Source of the DNA: Methanococcus voltae PS
GTDB taxonomy: Archaea; AGJL01; Methanococci; Methanococcales; Methanococcaceae
DNA: 64,000 bases
Assembly (NCBI RefSeq): GCF_024807035.1
Contig: NZ_JANUCQ010000002.1
Span: 452,736 to 516,735 of the forward strand
Direction of reading: 5' to 3'
The notes under the pieces were generated by a model. That model made no database searches and had not been told where the DNA came from. It saw only the letters and a program-made list of their open reading frames with translations. The translations under genes were made by a program, and so were the position numbers. Position 1 is the stretch's first letter, and the number at the start of each line of letters is the position of its first letter. This document shows, piece by piece, positions 32,818 to 42,057 of this stretch.

Positions 32818-33117
32818 ATGGAATACATATACGCAGCTTTATTATTAAACTCAGCAGATAAAGAAATCACAGAAGATGCAGTTAAAGCAGTTTTAACCGC
32901 TGCTGGTGTAGAAGCAGACGATGCAAGAGTTAAAGCATTAGTTGCTGCTTTAGAAGGAGTAGACATTGAAGAAGCTATTGCAAAAGCAGCAGCAGCTCCT
33001 GTTGCAGTTGCAGCAGCTCCTGCAGCAGCTGAAGCTCCTAAAGAAGAGAAAAAAGAAGAGAAAAAAGAAGACAACGGTGCTGCAGCAGCAGCTGGTTTAG
33101 GCGCTTTATTCGGATAA
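32818..33117 (+). CDS. rpl12: 50S ribosomal protein L12 (P1)
   Basis: 99 residues. The mobile stalk protein that recruits translation GTPases. [18 protein letters not shown] is the archaeal dimerisation domain; an Ala/Pro/Glu/Lys-rich hinge (about 58-86) precedes the conserved GLGALFG end. The upstream GTG at 32809 is part of the GAGGTG ribosome binding site, so the ATG at 32818 is the start. Confidence 0.97.
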   Translation: MEYIYAALLLNSADKEITEDAVKAVLTAAGVEADDARVKALVAALEGVDIEEAIAKAAAAPVAVAAAPAAAEAPKEEKKEEKKEDNGAAAAAGLGALFG

Positions 33118-33145
33118 TTAAATTAAATCCGAATACTCTTATTCT
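33107..33145 (+). terminator. Terminator hairpin overlapping the L12 stop
   Basis: TATTCGGAT at 33107-33115 and ATCCGAATA at 33127-33135 form a perfect 9-pair stem that includes the stop codon region, followed by T-rich sequence (TTATTCTTTTT). It probably ends the L1-L10-L12 transcript. Confidence 0.6.
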
Positions 33146-33450
33146 TTTTAATAAATCATATGATAAAACTTGTTAATTTGGAACATTTAATATTATTAAA
33201 CTATTTTTTATATCATCTTACAGATTATAATTATATATATTAATATAAAAATATATTTATAAATTTAAATATAGTTATATATCACATATTTAGTAACTAT
33301 TTTCTGCATATTTAATAGAATATAATAGAATAGGGTGTAATATAATATAATATAATTGGGACTTATATTTAATAAATTATAAAAAGTATATAAATACCTT
33401 TATATACTATATAAATAAAACTTATATTATATGTAATATAGGTGAGAGCT
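33136..33450. promoter_or_regulatory. Upstream region and promoter of tbp
   Basis: About 315 A+T-rich bases. A perfect TTTATATA box at 33399-33406, preceded by AAATACC, lies about 45 bases before the start codon, giving a short leader. Other than TATA-like runs near 33235-33250 nothing else is seen. Confidence 0.6.
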
Positions 33451-33996
33451 ATGGAACCTGAAATAAAAATTGTTAATGTGGTAGTTTCAACACAGATAGG
33501 AACAGATATAGACTTAGAATATGCTGCAGATGTTTTAGACAACGCAGAATATGAGCCAGAGCAATTCCCGGGTTTAGTTTGTAGATTAAGCGACCCAAAA
33601 GTTGCATTATTAATATTTAGAAGCGGTAAATTAAACTGTACTGGTGCTAAAAATAAGGAAGAAGCAGTAATAGCTATTAAAAAGATAATTGCAGAGCTTA
33701 AAGAAGCAGGTATGGAATTAATTGAAAATCCAGAAGTTAACGTTCAAAACATGGTTGCTACAACCGAATTGGGCATGGAACCTAACTTAGATGATATTTC
33801 GACATTAGAATGTACTGAATACGAACCAGAGCAATTCCCGGGTTTAGTATACAGATTAAGCGACCCAAAAGTTGTAGTATTAATATTTGGTAGCGGTAAA
33901 GTTGTTATAACAGGTTTGAAGAAATTTGAAGACGCATATATTGCATTTAACAAAATATTGACTACATTAAAAGAGCTTGAAGAAGAATTTTACTAA
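33451..33996 (+). CDS. tbp: TATA-box-binding protein
   Basis: 181 residues, the archaeal general transcription factor that recognises the TTTATATA boxes seen across this window. Two direct repeats form the saddle: each contains EYEPEQFPGLV, then RLSDPKV and an LIF-x-SGK motif (near residues 31 and 122). An acidic C-terminal tail ELEEEFY is typical. The GTG at 33442 belongs to the TAGGTGAGA ribosome binding site; ATG 33451 is the start. Confidence 0.97.
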   Translation: MEPEIKIVNVVVSTQIGTDIDLEYAADVLDNAEYEPEQFPGLVCRLSDPKVALLIFRSGKLNCTGAKNKEEAVIAIKKIIAELKEAGMELIENPEVNVQNMVATTELGMEPNLDDISTLECTEYEPEQFPGLVYRLSDPKVVVLIFGSGKVVITGLKKFEDAYIAFNKILTTLKELEEEFY

Positions 33997-34266
33997 TAAA
34001 TATTAATACATATTACCTATTTTATCCATTTTTAAAACATACTACTAATTGTATATTTTTATTTTTACAGCATATTTTTTAAATAATTTTTATTTTCATC
34101 ATATTAAATCAATACAATAACAATTATTGGGAGATATTAAAATATGTATATATACTATAATTGTGTACTTTTTATGTAATTTAATTTTAATTTAGGTTAA
34201 GTCCATTATTTTATTGATTTATTAGAAAATTATATAGTAACTAATTATACAGGTGCATGTGAAATT

Positions 34267-34908
34267 ATGATTGCCATTATCGATTATAACGCAGGAAACT
34301 TAAGAAGCATTGAAAAAGCATTTTCAATTTACGAAAGGGACGTAAAAGTTACAAATGACCCAGAAATTATATTATCCGCAGATAAAATTGTATTACCTGG
34401 CGTAGGAAACTTTGGAGATTCAGTAAAGAATATAGAAGCTGTTAAATTTGATGAAAAAGTATGTGACAAAATAAATACAAATTGTTCAAACTTAAAAGAG
34501 TTAATTACCCAAGATATTGGAAAAGTACCTTTTTTAGGCGTCTGTGTTGGAATGCAGTTATTATTTGAAAAAAGTGAAGAAAGTGAAGGAGCAGGATTAG
34601 GCGTATTTAATGGAGAAGTAGTTAAATTTACCAATGTTCCAAAAATACCACATATGGGTTGGAATAACGTCAAACAAATCAAAGATATACCATTATTTGA
34701 AGGAATAAAAGACAATGACTACTTTTATTTTGTCCACTCATATTATGTAAAAACTTTTGACGAAAAAATAATTGCAGGTATTTGTGATTACGGTACAAAG
34801 TTTACCTGTGCAGTTAATAAAGATAATATATATGCTACACAGTTTCACCCTGAAAAAAGTGGAAAATCCGGCTTAAAAATGATTGAAAACTTTGTAGAAT
34901 TAATTTAA
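34267..34908 (+). CDS. hisH: Imidazole glycerol phosphate synthase glutaminase subunit
   Basis: 213 residues. A class I glutamine amidotransferase feeding ammonia to HisF in histidine synthesis. MIAIIDYNAGNLRSIEKAF opens the domain; the catalytic Cys is in GVCVGMQLLF near residue 97, and His/Glu in FHPEKSG near 195. hisF is not nearby. It converges with the aminotransferase gene; the 139-base spacer is A-rich on the plus strand (terminator for the minus-strand gene) with a T7 run near 35005 for hisH. Confidence 0.95.
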   Translation: MIAIIDYNAGNLRSIEKAFSIYERDVKVTNDPEIILSADKIVLPGVGNFGDSVKNIEAVKFDEKVCDKINTNCSNLKELITQDIGKVPFLGVCVGMQLLFEKSEESEGAGLGVFNGEVVKFTNVPKIPHMGWNNVKQIKDIPLFEGIKDNDYFYFVHSYYVKTFDEKIIAGICDYGTKFTCAVNKDNIYATQFHPEKSGKSGLKMIENFVELI

Positions 34909-35047
34909 AAATAGAAATAAAAATAAAAGTAAATATAAAATAAAAATAAAATAAGAAATAAAAAAATAATATAATATAATATAATAAAAAATAAAATTAA
35001 ATTCTATTTTTTTATAAATTAATATATTGGTCATATCATTTTATTTA

Positions 35048-36190
35048 TTATAATAAGTAATCTTTAGCTACGTCAACGCCACATCCTGCGTTGTATCCAA
35101 GTTTTTTAAGACCTGCTTCAATTAATGCTAAAGTACCTAATATATGGTGCTCTTTTACACTACCCATGTGTCCTACTCTAAAGATTTTACCTTTTAAGTG
35201 AGCTTGACCACCTGCAACTAAAACGTCGTAATCTTTGTTTAAAGTTCCTCTGAAATCCTTGTCACTTATTCCTTCAGGGTATAAAGCAGATGTAACTGTT
35301 ACAGACCTTGCTCTTTCTTTTGCGAATAATTCAAGACCCATTGCTTCTAAACCTGCTCTTGTAGCTTCTGCGAATTTATCGTGTCTTTTGAATCTGTTGT
35401 CCAAACCTTCGTCAAGTACAAGCTCTAAAGCTTTATTCATTGAATAGGTCATTGATACTGATGGTGTGTAAGGTGTTTCTTTACTACTGTCCCATTTTTT
35501 CTGGTAAGCTTTGATATCCAAATAGAATGATTTAGTCTCGGTATTATTGATAACGTCCCAAGCTTTGTCATTTACTGAGATAGCTGCCATTCCAGGAGGT
35601 GCAGCAATACATTTTTGGGAGCCTGTTACACAAATGTCGATGTTAAATTTATCCACATCTACGTAATCGCCACCTAATGAAGAAACTGTATCTACAATGT
35701 AGATTGCGTCGTGTTTTTTCACTATTTTTCCAATCTCTTCGATAGGGTTTTTTACACCCGTTGATGTCTCGTTGTGAACGATGGTAACTACTTTTGTATC
35801 AGGGTTTTCTTCGAGTGTTTCTTTAACCTTTTCTACATCTGCCATGTCTCCCCATTCATTATCGAGCTTTATTGTGTTTGCTTTATAGGTATTTGCAATT
35901 TTGTAAAACCTGTCTCCAAAGTTTCCATTTACTATGTTTAGTACTTTATCCCCTTTGTCCACGGTGTTTGAAATTGCCATATCCATTGCTGCAGTTCCTG
36001 AACCTGTTATTAAGTGAGCGTCATGTTTTGTTTGGAAAACTTTTTTCATTTTGTCCACTGTATCTTCCAAAAGTGCCCCATAATCTGCGGTTCTATGCCC
36101 AATAATAGGTAAGGACATTGTGTTTAAAACTTCGTTTGGAACCATTGTAGGTCCAGGTATCATTAATAACTTTTCAGTATTCAATTTCAT
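35048..36190 (-). CDS. Class V aminotransferase (alanine-glyoxylate/serine-pyruvate type)
   Basis: 380 residues, pyridoxal phosphate enzyme. LMIPGPTMVPNEVL is the family N-terminus; VDTVSSLGG near 167 holds the PLP-contacting Asp, and TGSQKCIAAPPG places the Schiff-base Lys at 193. In methanococci this subgroup is annotated as a broad-specificity or aspartate aminotransferase; the physiological substrate is not shown by sequence. The frame includes a TTG at 36193, but ATG 36190 follows a GAGGGATTTG site. Confidence 0.85.
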   Translation of the reverse strand: MKLNTEKLLMIPGPTMVPNEVLNTMSLPIIGHRTADYGALLEDTVDKMKKVFQTKHDAHLITGSGTAAMDMAISNTVDKGDKVLNIVNGNFGDRFYKIANTYKANTIKLDNEWGDMADVEKVKETLEENPDTKVVTIVHNETSTGVKNPIEEIGKIVKKHDAIYIVDTVSSLGGDYVDVDKFNIDICVTGSQKCIAAPPGMAAISVNDKAWDVINNTETKSFYLDIKAYQKKWDSSKETPYTPSVSMTYSMNKALELVLDEGLDNRFKRHDKFAEATRAGLEAMGLELFAKERARSVTVTSALYPEGISDKDFRGTLNKDYDVLVAGGQAHLKGKIFRVGHMGSVKEHHILGTLALIEAGLKKLGYNAGCGVDVAKDYLL

Positions 36191-36550
36191 CAAATCCCTC
36201 GAGGATATTGTTGTTTTATTTTTTAGTTTATTATTTGGAATTATTTATAAATTATTTTATTATATTTTAACTATATTCTATATATTTTGATATATTATAC
36301 ATATTTTTACATTGTTTAATAGTATAAATAGTTAATTTATTTAGAATACAATATATTTAGGGCACTAATTTTAGAATACTAATATTAGTAAATATAAATA
36401 ATCCAATATTATTATCGATATCCTTTTTAATTACTATTATATAATAATTAGCATAACTAAATTTAAAATAAAATGTCAAATAATACGTCAAATAATAAGG
36501 ATATACCTATAAAATATAATAATTTAATAATTCAAGGTATGAGGGATAAA
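36191..36550. other. Divergent intergenic region
   Basis: Highly A+T-rich promoter region between the aminotransferase and the zinc-finger NTPase. The frame of the NTPase is open back to 36473 without a ribosome binding site. Nothing else is recognised. Confidence 0.4.
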
Positions 36551-37237
36551 ATGAACAAAAACGAAGAAAATAAAAGTCCATTTGAGGATAAAGTTTGTGA
36601 AATTTGTGGAAAACCTGCAAAAACATATCGATTTGGAGCTATAATCTGCGAAAATGAGGAATGCCTTAATAAGGCGATGAGTCAACGAGGAGGTCCTGCA
36701 GGACATCAGCTAAGAGTGGCTTCTATAGGTACCTTGAATCCGGTTAAAATTAGCGCAGCTCAGGAGGCCGTAAGTCGTGCCGTAGGTAGTGTTTTGATAA
36801 CTTCAGTAGATGCAGATAGTAAAGTATCTGACCAGCCTATCGGATTCGATGAAACATTTAAAGGTGCGTACAATAGGGCAAAAGAAGCGTACGATAAAGC
36901 TTCTTCGATGTATGGTATAGGTTTAGAAGCAGGTATTGTTGAAATTGGTGAAAAAAAGTTGGACATCCATATTTGCGTAATTTACGATAGTTTTAGACAT
37001 ACTGTGGGTACATCTTCAGGATTTCAAATACCTCAGGAAATACTTTCAGGGATTGAAAAAGGTGTTGAATGTGGAGAAATTGCAGGAAAAATATACAATA
37101 ATCCAGAAATAGGTAAAAATATAGGTTTAATAGGACGTCTTACTGATGAAAACATCGTTAGGAAAGATTTATGTAAGCAAGCCATTACTATGGCGTTAGT
37201 ACCAAGATTAGCGCAGAATATGACCACTAAATTCTAA
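36551..37237 (+). CDS. Inosine/xanthosine triphosphatase (DUF84) with N-terminal zinc finger
   Basis: 228 residues. The core (about 50-225) is a YjjX/DUF84 house-cleaning NTPase that hydrolyses ITP and XTP: ASIGTLNPVKISAAQEAVSR, VDADSKVSDQPIGFDET, GIGLEAGI and SSGFQIPQEIL. The N-terminal 45 residues form a zinc finger with CEIC near 15-18 and CENEEC near 33-38. The start at ATG 36551 is chosen because GAGGGAT lies just before it; upstream ATGs at 36473 and 36539 lack such a site. The fused zinc finger is not part of the bacterial enzyme. Confidence 0.82.
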   Translation: MNKNEENKSPFEDKVCEICGKPAKTYRFGAIICENEECLNKAMSQRGGPAGHQLRVASIGTLNPVKISAAQEAVSRAVGSVLITSVDADSKVSDQPIGFDETFKGAYNRAKEAYDKASSMYGIGLEAGIVEIGEKKLDIHICVIYDSFRHTVGTSSGFQIPQEILSGIEKGVECGEIAGKIYNNPEIGKNIGLIGRLTDENIVRKDLCKQAITMALVPRLAQNMTTKF

Positions 37238-37709
37238 ATTATATTTATAATACTGTTTTAATTAGGATTTATTTTTTTATTTTTTTATTTTCACTTATAA
37301 CCACAAACAATAGATTATTTTGGATATTCTAACAAATAAAATATAATTAAATGGTTAAATTATTAAATAAAATAGAAAAGCATAAAAACATAGGTTGGAT
37401 AAATATATAAAAGTAATTTAAAGAATTCTACAAATTTTATAAAATTTATAATTTATTAGTACTCAAATTAAAAATAAAACATTATATAGGACATTTAATA
37501 ATAGGTATTATTGAATTCACTACATCAACATATTGCTTGGCTTAGCTAACAGGGTATTCGTGTCAATTTATCATTTTTAAAAACTAAGATTAAAAAATAC
37601 GAAAATTGAAAATTGAAAATTGAAAAAATATGAATAAGCTTAAATACCGATAATAATCTAATTTAATATATAATGTGTTATTTTTGTTTTCACATTGGGA
37701 GAGGATATT
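37238..37709. other. Intergenic region with a less A+T-rich island
   Basis: 470 bases without a convincing reading frame. At about 37510-37575 the composition rises in G+C (GCTTGGCTTAGCTAACAGGG core, containing the palindrome TTAGCTAA), a possible small RNA. Four short copies of GAAAATT lie at about 37600-37628. A TATA-like TTTAATATATAATG near 37660 probably drives the ferredoxin-GGR pair. Confidence 0.4.
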
Positions 37710-37874
37710 GTGAAAGTAAATAATTTAAAATGTGGCTACTGTGGGGCATGCGTTGGCATATGTCCGAGGAATGCAATAGAACTTATTGAAAATAAAATAG
37801 AAATCGACAACGAAAAGTGTAAAGGTTGTAAACTTTGTAAAGAAATATGTCCAGTAAATGCTTTGGAGGAATAA
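37710..37874 (+). CDS. Small 2[4Fe-4S] ferredoxin
   Basis: 54 residues from a GTG start behind a GAGAGGAT ribosome binding site. Two complete cluster motifs are visible: [12 protein letters not shown] (residues 8-19) and [12 protein letters not shown] (about 37-48). The stop lies 2 bases before the ATG of the geranylgeranyl reductase gene, whose GGAGGAAT ribosome binding site is inside this gene, so the two are translationally coupled. This suggests that the ferredoxin is the electron donor to the reductase, as shown for the Methanosarcina acetivorans pair. Confidence 0.9.
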   Translation: MKVNNLKCGYCGACVGICPRNAIELIENKIEIDNEKCKGCKLCKEICPVNALEE

Positions 37875-37876
37875 AT

Positions 37877-39052
37877 ATGAGGGCACTAATTAACAGTTAC
37901 GACGTCGTAGTTATCGGCGCAGGACCTGCGGGGAGTATGGCTTCGTATAATGCTTCAAAGATGGGAGCTAAAACACTATTAATAGAAAAATCACAAGAAA
38001 TAGGTGAACCAGTACGTTGTGCTGAAGCAGTTCCTAAAATTGATGAATTATATGGGATACCTGCAGACCCAAGTTTTGTACGTACCACATTAGACGGTGG
38101 TTACATAATAGCACCAAACGGTAAAGTAATAGCAATTAGGGGTGGAAAAACTGATGGATACGTTGTTGAAAGAAAAATATTCGATAAACACCTCGCAATC
38201 AGAAGTGCAAACCAAGGCACTAAAATCGCCGTAAAAAGTAGAGTTACAAATATCGAAAAAGAAGGAAGTGGATATGTTATAACTATCAATCATATGGGCG
38301 AAGAATACAAAGTAAGAACCAAAATAGTTATTGCTGCAGATGGTGTTGAAAGCTCCATGGCCGAGATGGTTGGTTTAAAATCTAAAAAGAATGTTAAAGA
38401 AGTATGTTCTTGTGCGGAATATGAAATGATAAACGGAAAATGTATTGACGATAAAATGCTCGAGCTATACTTTGGAGGCGTTGCACCACAAGGTTATGCC
38501 TGGATATTCCCAAAAGGAGATACTGTAAACGTAGGTTTAGGTATTATCGGGGGTAAAAAGAGTGCATTAGAGTATTTAGATGATTTTATAACTAATCCTA
38601 TACTTGAAGGAAGATTAGAAAATGCCACACCTGTTGAATTTAAATGCGGTGGTGCACCTGTTGGAGGACCTATTGAAAAAACGTATGCTGAAGGTTTCAT
38701 TGTTGTGGGTGATGCTGCGGGTCAGATTAGTCCATTAACTGGTGGTGGAATATCACTTTCTATGGATTGCGGTTTAATTGCTGGAGAAGTAGCTGCAAAA
38801 TGTATTAAACAGAACAATTGGTCCGAAGAAGCTATCAAAGAGTATGAAACAATTTGGCACGAAAAATATTTACATTTACTCAATAATGACTTAAAATATA
38901 AAAGTATCCTTCAACAATTAACTGATACAGAATTAAACGCCATAGGAGATTCTATAGAAGGGGATTTAGATGATGTGAATGTTCCAAAAATAGCATTAAA
39001 GGCAGTTAAAAAGTCACCGTCATTATTGAAATACTTAAAAGAGATATTATAA
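37877..39052 (+). CDS. Digeranylgeranylglycerophospholipid reductase
   Basis: 391 residues. An FAD enzyme that saturates the isoprenoid chains of archaeal membrane lipids. The dinucleotide site [21 protein letters not shown] is at residues 9-29; [12 protein letters not shown] near 50 is the GGR-specific Cys segment; the second FAD motif [17 protein letters not shown] is near 275; [10 protein letters not shown] precedes it. The frame opens at 37847 inside the ferredoxin gene, but ATG 37877 has the ribosome binding site. Co-expressed with the ferredoxin. Confidence 0.93.
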   Translation: MRALINSYDVVVIGAGPAGSMASYNASKMGAKTLLIEKSQEIGEPVRCAEAVPKIDELYGIPADPSFVRTTLDGGYIIAPNGKVIAIRGGKTDGYVVERKIFDKHLAIRSANQGTKIAVKSRVTNIEKEGSGYVITINHMGEEYKVRTKIVIAADGVESSMAEMVGLKSKKNVKEVCSCAEYEMINGKCIDDKMLELYFGGVAPQGYAWIFPKGDTVNVGLGIIGGKKSALEYLDDFITNPILEGRLENATPVEFKCGGAPVGGPIEKTYAEGFIVVGDAAGQISPLTGGGISLSMDCGLIAGEVAAKCIKQNNWSEEAIKEYETIWHEKYLHLLNNDLKYKSILQQLTDTELNAIGDSIEGDLDDVNVPKIALKAVKKSPSLLKYLKEIL

Positions 39053-39130
39053 AAATTAAATTAATTTAAATTAGTCTAATTTATTTTTTAAATTATTTTT
39101 TGTTGATTATTTTATTATTTTATTATATTA

Positions 39131-39763
39131 TTATTTACTAAACATTTTAAATATGCTTTTCCTATATTCGTAAATAAATAACAATCCAATAATGAATATA
39201 ACTAATAAAACGTTTTCTTTTACAAATATTGATAAATAACCCACTTTAGGAATTACAAATAAATTATCATTCCAAGATAAAGCTCTTTTCTTAATTTGCT
39301 CTGGTTTGACAAGTTCGGGGTCCCTATCCTGATTATTATCCCCTTTGATGATATAGTAGATATTACCATTTTTATCAGTGTAATTTCCAATAATCCTATG
39401 AATTACAGGCCTAATATTTCCGTTATCAGGGTATATTCCATACTTATAATTTTCATATACTATTAACTGGTTAGGATAATTCCCCAATTCGGGAACCCAG
39501 TGCGCATCGTAAATAACTACATCCCCAGTCTTTACATTGTTTAAATCAAATTCAAAACCGGCGTTTTCAACTAAAACAAAGTCCCCTCGTTCCATTATTG
39601 GATACATACTATTGGAAACAACTACATTAACATGTGTCCAGATTAAAAAGAACAGTACTACGAAAATTACAAATTCTAAAATACTTCTACTGATTTTTTT
39701 ATTTTTTTTATTTGTTTCAGTATTTTTATTAGGTTTCTTATGATTATTATCTTTATTATCCAA
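39131..39763 (-). CDS. Type I signal peptidase
   Basis: 210 residues; removes signal peptides of secreted proteins, including the S-layer protein encoded near the right end. One N-terminal helix (about 29-43), then catalytic Ser52 in SNSMYP, His122 in VIHRIIG, Asp142 in KGDNNQD and Asp148 (archaeal enzymes use Ser-His-Asp instead of Ser-Lys). A second helix lies near the C-terminus (about 183-200). These positions equal those I recall for the studied M. voltae enzyme. The start is a TTG at 39763 with a weak TTGAGAT site; no in-frame ATG exists after the upstream stop codons. The N-terminus is Asn/Lys-rich. Confidence 0.92.
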   Translation of the reverse strand: MDNKDNNHKKPNKNTETNKKNKKISRSILEFVIFVVLFFLIWTHVNVVVSNSMYPIMERGDFVLVENAGFEFDLNNVKTGDVVIYDAHWVPELGNYPNQLIVYENYKYGIYPDNGNIRPVIHRIIGNYTDKNGNIYYIIKGDNNQDRDPELVKPEQIKKRALSWNDNLFVIPKVGYLSIFVKENVLLVIFIIGLLFIYEYRKSIFKMFSK

Positions 39764-39969
39764 ATCAGATATCTCAAATGTATTATTACCTTTATTGTTG
39801 GTTTTATTGCGAGTGGATTTTTTAGTAATAATACCATCTCCATTAATATTTAATATAATTGCTTATTACATTTTAATATTATATTCATAGTTCATATATA
39901 TTACTAATCATTATTTTAAAATTAACCATAATCCATATAGCCTATAGCATACATATACGGCGATATTTC

Positions 39970-39995
39970 CGAAAGATTTATATAGTTTGAATTGC
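39970..39995 (+). promoter_or_regulatory. Histone gene promoter
   Basis: CGAAAGA (BRE) followed by TTTATATA at 39977-39984 and a TGC triplet at 39993-39995, the tRNA/rRNA-type strong promoter architecture. The leader to the ATG at 40029 is only about 30 bases. Confidence 0.7.
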
Positions 39996-40028
39996 AAAGT
40001 TAAAAATGTAAAAGACAGAGGTGATTTC

Positions 40029-40232
40029 ATGGCAGAAATTCCAGTAGCTCCAGTAGTGAGAATATTAAAAAAAGCAGGCGCTGAAAGAGTAAGTGAAGGT
40101 GCAGCAAAATTATTCGTAGAAGAATTAGAATCAATTGCAATGGATATTGCAAAAGAAGCAGCAGAATTATCAAGACATGCTGGTAGAAAAACCGTTAAAG
40201 TAGAAGACATCAAAATGGTTTTAAAAAGATAA
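40029..40232 (+). CDS. Archaeal histone
   Basis: 67 residues, one complete histone fold that wraps chromosomal [24 protein letters not shown] begins helix 1; VSEGAAKLF and the closing [20 protein letters not shown] are hallmark residues. The ATG at 40029 has an AGAGGTGAT ribosome binding site; the longer frame from 39987 would start inside the promoter-proximal leader. A strong TATA box and short leader suggest high expression. Confidence 0.97.
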   Translation: MAEIPVAPVVRILKKAGAERVSEGAAKLFVEELESIAMDIAKEAAELSRHAGRKTVKVEDIKMVLKR

Positions 40233-40844
40233 TTTAACGGTTATTCTTTATATTTTCGTTTTAAATATTGTTAATTACTTTTAAAAATATTATAAAACAC
40301 TGTATTGATTTACAATATACTTTTATTTATAATATTTTTATCATTTTTAATTAATAAAATGATAAAAGTATACCACTTTCGAATTGCTATTAAATTGCTA
40401 TTTTTGAATTATTATATCGACATGTTGAATCGTTGATTATTTTAGTATTATTATGTTATACTTGTCAGTGTTATTTTGTACATATAGTTAGTATCCTAAT
40501 ATATTGTATAAATATCTAAAAATTGTGAAAATTGCATTTTAATTTTCGGTATTTATATGGATTTCGGGCTATACTTTTATATAGTGAATGAATATAATAT
40601 TTAGGAATTTTTATCCGTAACTTTACCAATAATTTATTCATAAAGTCTGAACTATAATAGTTCGCTAGATTAATTTTAATAATAGTAAAAGTAAATTTAA
40701 AAGAAATTAAAAGAAATTAAAAGAAATTTAAGAATAACATAGAATGGTAAATAATTTCCAAAATTGAAATTTAAAATTGAAATTAAAATTAAATGTCAAA
40801 TATGGTATAAAATAATAAGATATACGAGAATAAGAGGTTTTGAA
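40233..40844. other. 612-base intergenic region between histone and pyrH
   Basis: No gene is recognised. It holds a perfect 12-base inverted repeat (40336-40367), a possible half-site CGTAACTTTA at 40616-40625 and three tandem copies of a 10-base unit AAAAGAAATT near 40699-40728. The stretch at about 40540-40600 is less A+T-rich and could contain an RNA. Confidence 0.45.
40336..40367. repeat. Perfect 12-base inverted repeat downstream of the histone gene
   Basis: TTTTATCATTTT at 40336-40347 and AAAATGATAAAA at 40356-40367 with an 8-base loop TAATTAAT. It is about 100 bases past the histone stop and may be a transcript-end or protein-binding element. Confidence 0.55.
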
Positions 40845-41522
40845 ATGAGAGTTGTATTTGCGTTAGGCGGTTCTGTATTAATGCCCAAAGAAGGGGCTTC
40901 AAAAGAAAATATTGCATCTTATGCCGAAACCTTCAAAAAACTAAAAGATGAAGGTCACGAAATTTCCGTTATCATTGGCGGAGGAAACACGGCTAGACAA
41001 TACATTTCAATCGCAAGAGAATTTACAAATGATGCCTTTTGTGATGAAATAGGGATTATGTCGACTCGATTAAATAGTATGCTTTTAATATCTGCGTTAG
41101 GTAATTACGCTGTCAAAAATGTTCCTACAAGCTTTAAAGAAGCTGAAACTATTTTGAATTTAAACAAAATTGTCGTTATGGGCGGTACTCATCCTGCACA
41201 CACAACCGATGCGGTTTCTGCTTCATTGGCGGAGTTTTTAGATGCTGATTTATTAGTAATTGCTACAAATGTGGATGGCGTATATACAAACGACCCACGT
41301 ATCGATTCAAACGCTAAAAAACTAAAAGAAATGACAATTTCAGAATTATTGGAAATTACAGGTAATTGTTCAATTTCGGCAGGTTCCTCAAGTGTTGTGG
41401 ACCCATTAGCATCTAAAATAATCGATAGAGCAAAATTAAAAACAATTGTGGTTAAAGGAACTCCATCTGAAATCATTGGTTCAATTAATGATAATCACGA
41501 CGGTACCACAATATTACCATAA
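40845..41522 (+). CDS. pyrH: Uridylate kinase
   Basis: 225 residues, archaeal UMP kinase making UDP. MRVVFALGGSVLMPKEG is the amino-acid-kinase start; VIIGGGNTARQYISIA near 48, VVMGGTHPAHTTDAVSA near 118 and ATNVDGVYTNDPR near 140 follow. The frame is open 27 codons upstream, but ATG 40845 follows AAGAGGTTT and matches the family start. Confidence 0.94.
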   Translation: MRVVFALGGSVLMPKEGASKENIASYAETFKKLKDEGHEISVIIGGGNTARQYISIAREFTNDAFCDEIGIMSTRLNSMLLISALGNYAVKNVPTSFKEAETILNLNKIVVMGGTHPAHTTDAVSASLAEFLDADLLVIATNVDGVYTNDPRIDSNAKKLKEMTISELLEITGNCSISAGSSSVVDPLASKIIDRAKLKTIVVKGTPSEIIGSINDNHDGTTILP

Positions 41523-41738
41523 TCATTATTTATTTTATTTTAACTATTTTAACTATTTTAACTAACGATAACGATTTTAAACTATTAACATTATTATTTT
41601 ATTACATTGAGTTATATACAAATTTATTACATAACTATATATTTTAAAAATAACAATTTGATAATATATAATAATAGAAAATAATTAAAATATATGATTA
41701 AACTATATGATTAAATATAGCATACTAGGGTGTAAAAT

Positions 41739-41924
41739 ATGGAAAAACATAAACATTGTATAAACTGTGGATTATCAGTACCTCCAGAAGAAGACTTTTG
41801 TTCTACAAAGTGTAAGGAAGAATATGCTAAAAGAAGAAAAAAAATGTTAAGAAGTCAACTTTTAATGTTTGGTGCTTTTGTTATAGTATTTGGTGCTTTG
41901 ATAATATCAAAATATTTAAATTAA
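41739..41924 (+). CDS. DUF2116-type zinc-ribbon membrane protein
   Basis: 61 residues. An N-terminal zinc ribbon HCINCGLSVPPEEDFCSTKC with four cysteines (8, 11, 22, 26 approximately) is followed by a basic stretch and one membrane helix (about 40-57). The arrangement fits the archaeal DUF2116 family; function unknown. An AGGGTGTAA ribosome binding site precedes the ATG. Confidence 0.8.
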   Translation: MEKHKHCINCGLSVPPEEDFCSTKCKEEYAKRRKKMLRSQLLMFGAFVIVFGALIISKYLN

Positions 41925-42057
41925 ATACAGGGCTTAACTGTAAAACTTAATCATATTTGATATGTCAAATAATTGCTAAATAATTTTATTTAATTTTTTA
42001 ATTCATATCTTATTTTAATATAGTCTAAAATTATTTCAAAACTAACGAGGGATGGTT

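Noticed and set aside
34909..35047. A-rich spacer after hisH considered as a mobile-element scar
   Set aside because: It fits a bidirectional terminator between convergent genes; there are no inverted ends or target duplications.
37600..37628. Short GAAAATT repeats considered as a CRISPR remnant
   Set aside because: Units are only 7 bases and contiguous, with no spacers; no cas gene exists in the window.
40764..40844. 27-codon N-terminal extension of pyrH
   Set aside because: Lys/Ile-rich and A+T-driven, without a ribosome binding site; the family starts at the MRVVFALGG segment.
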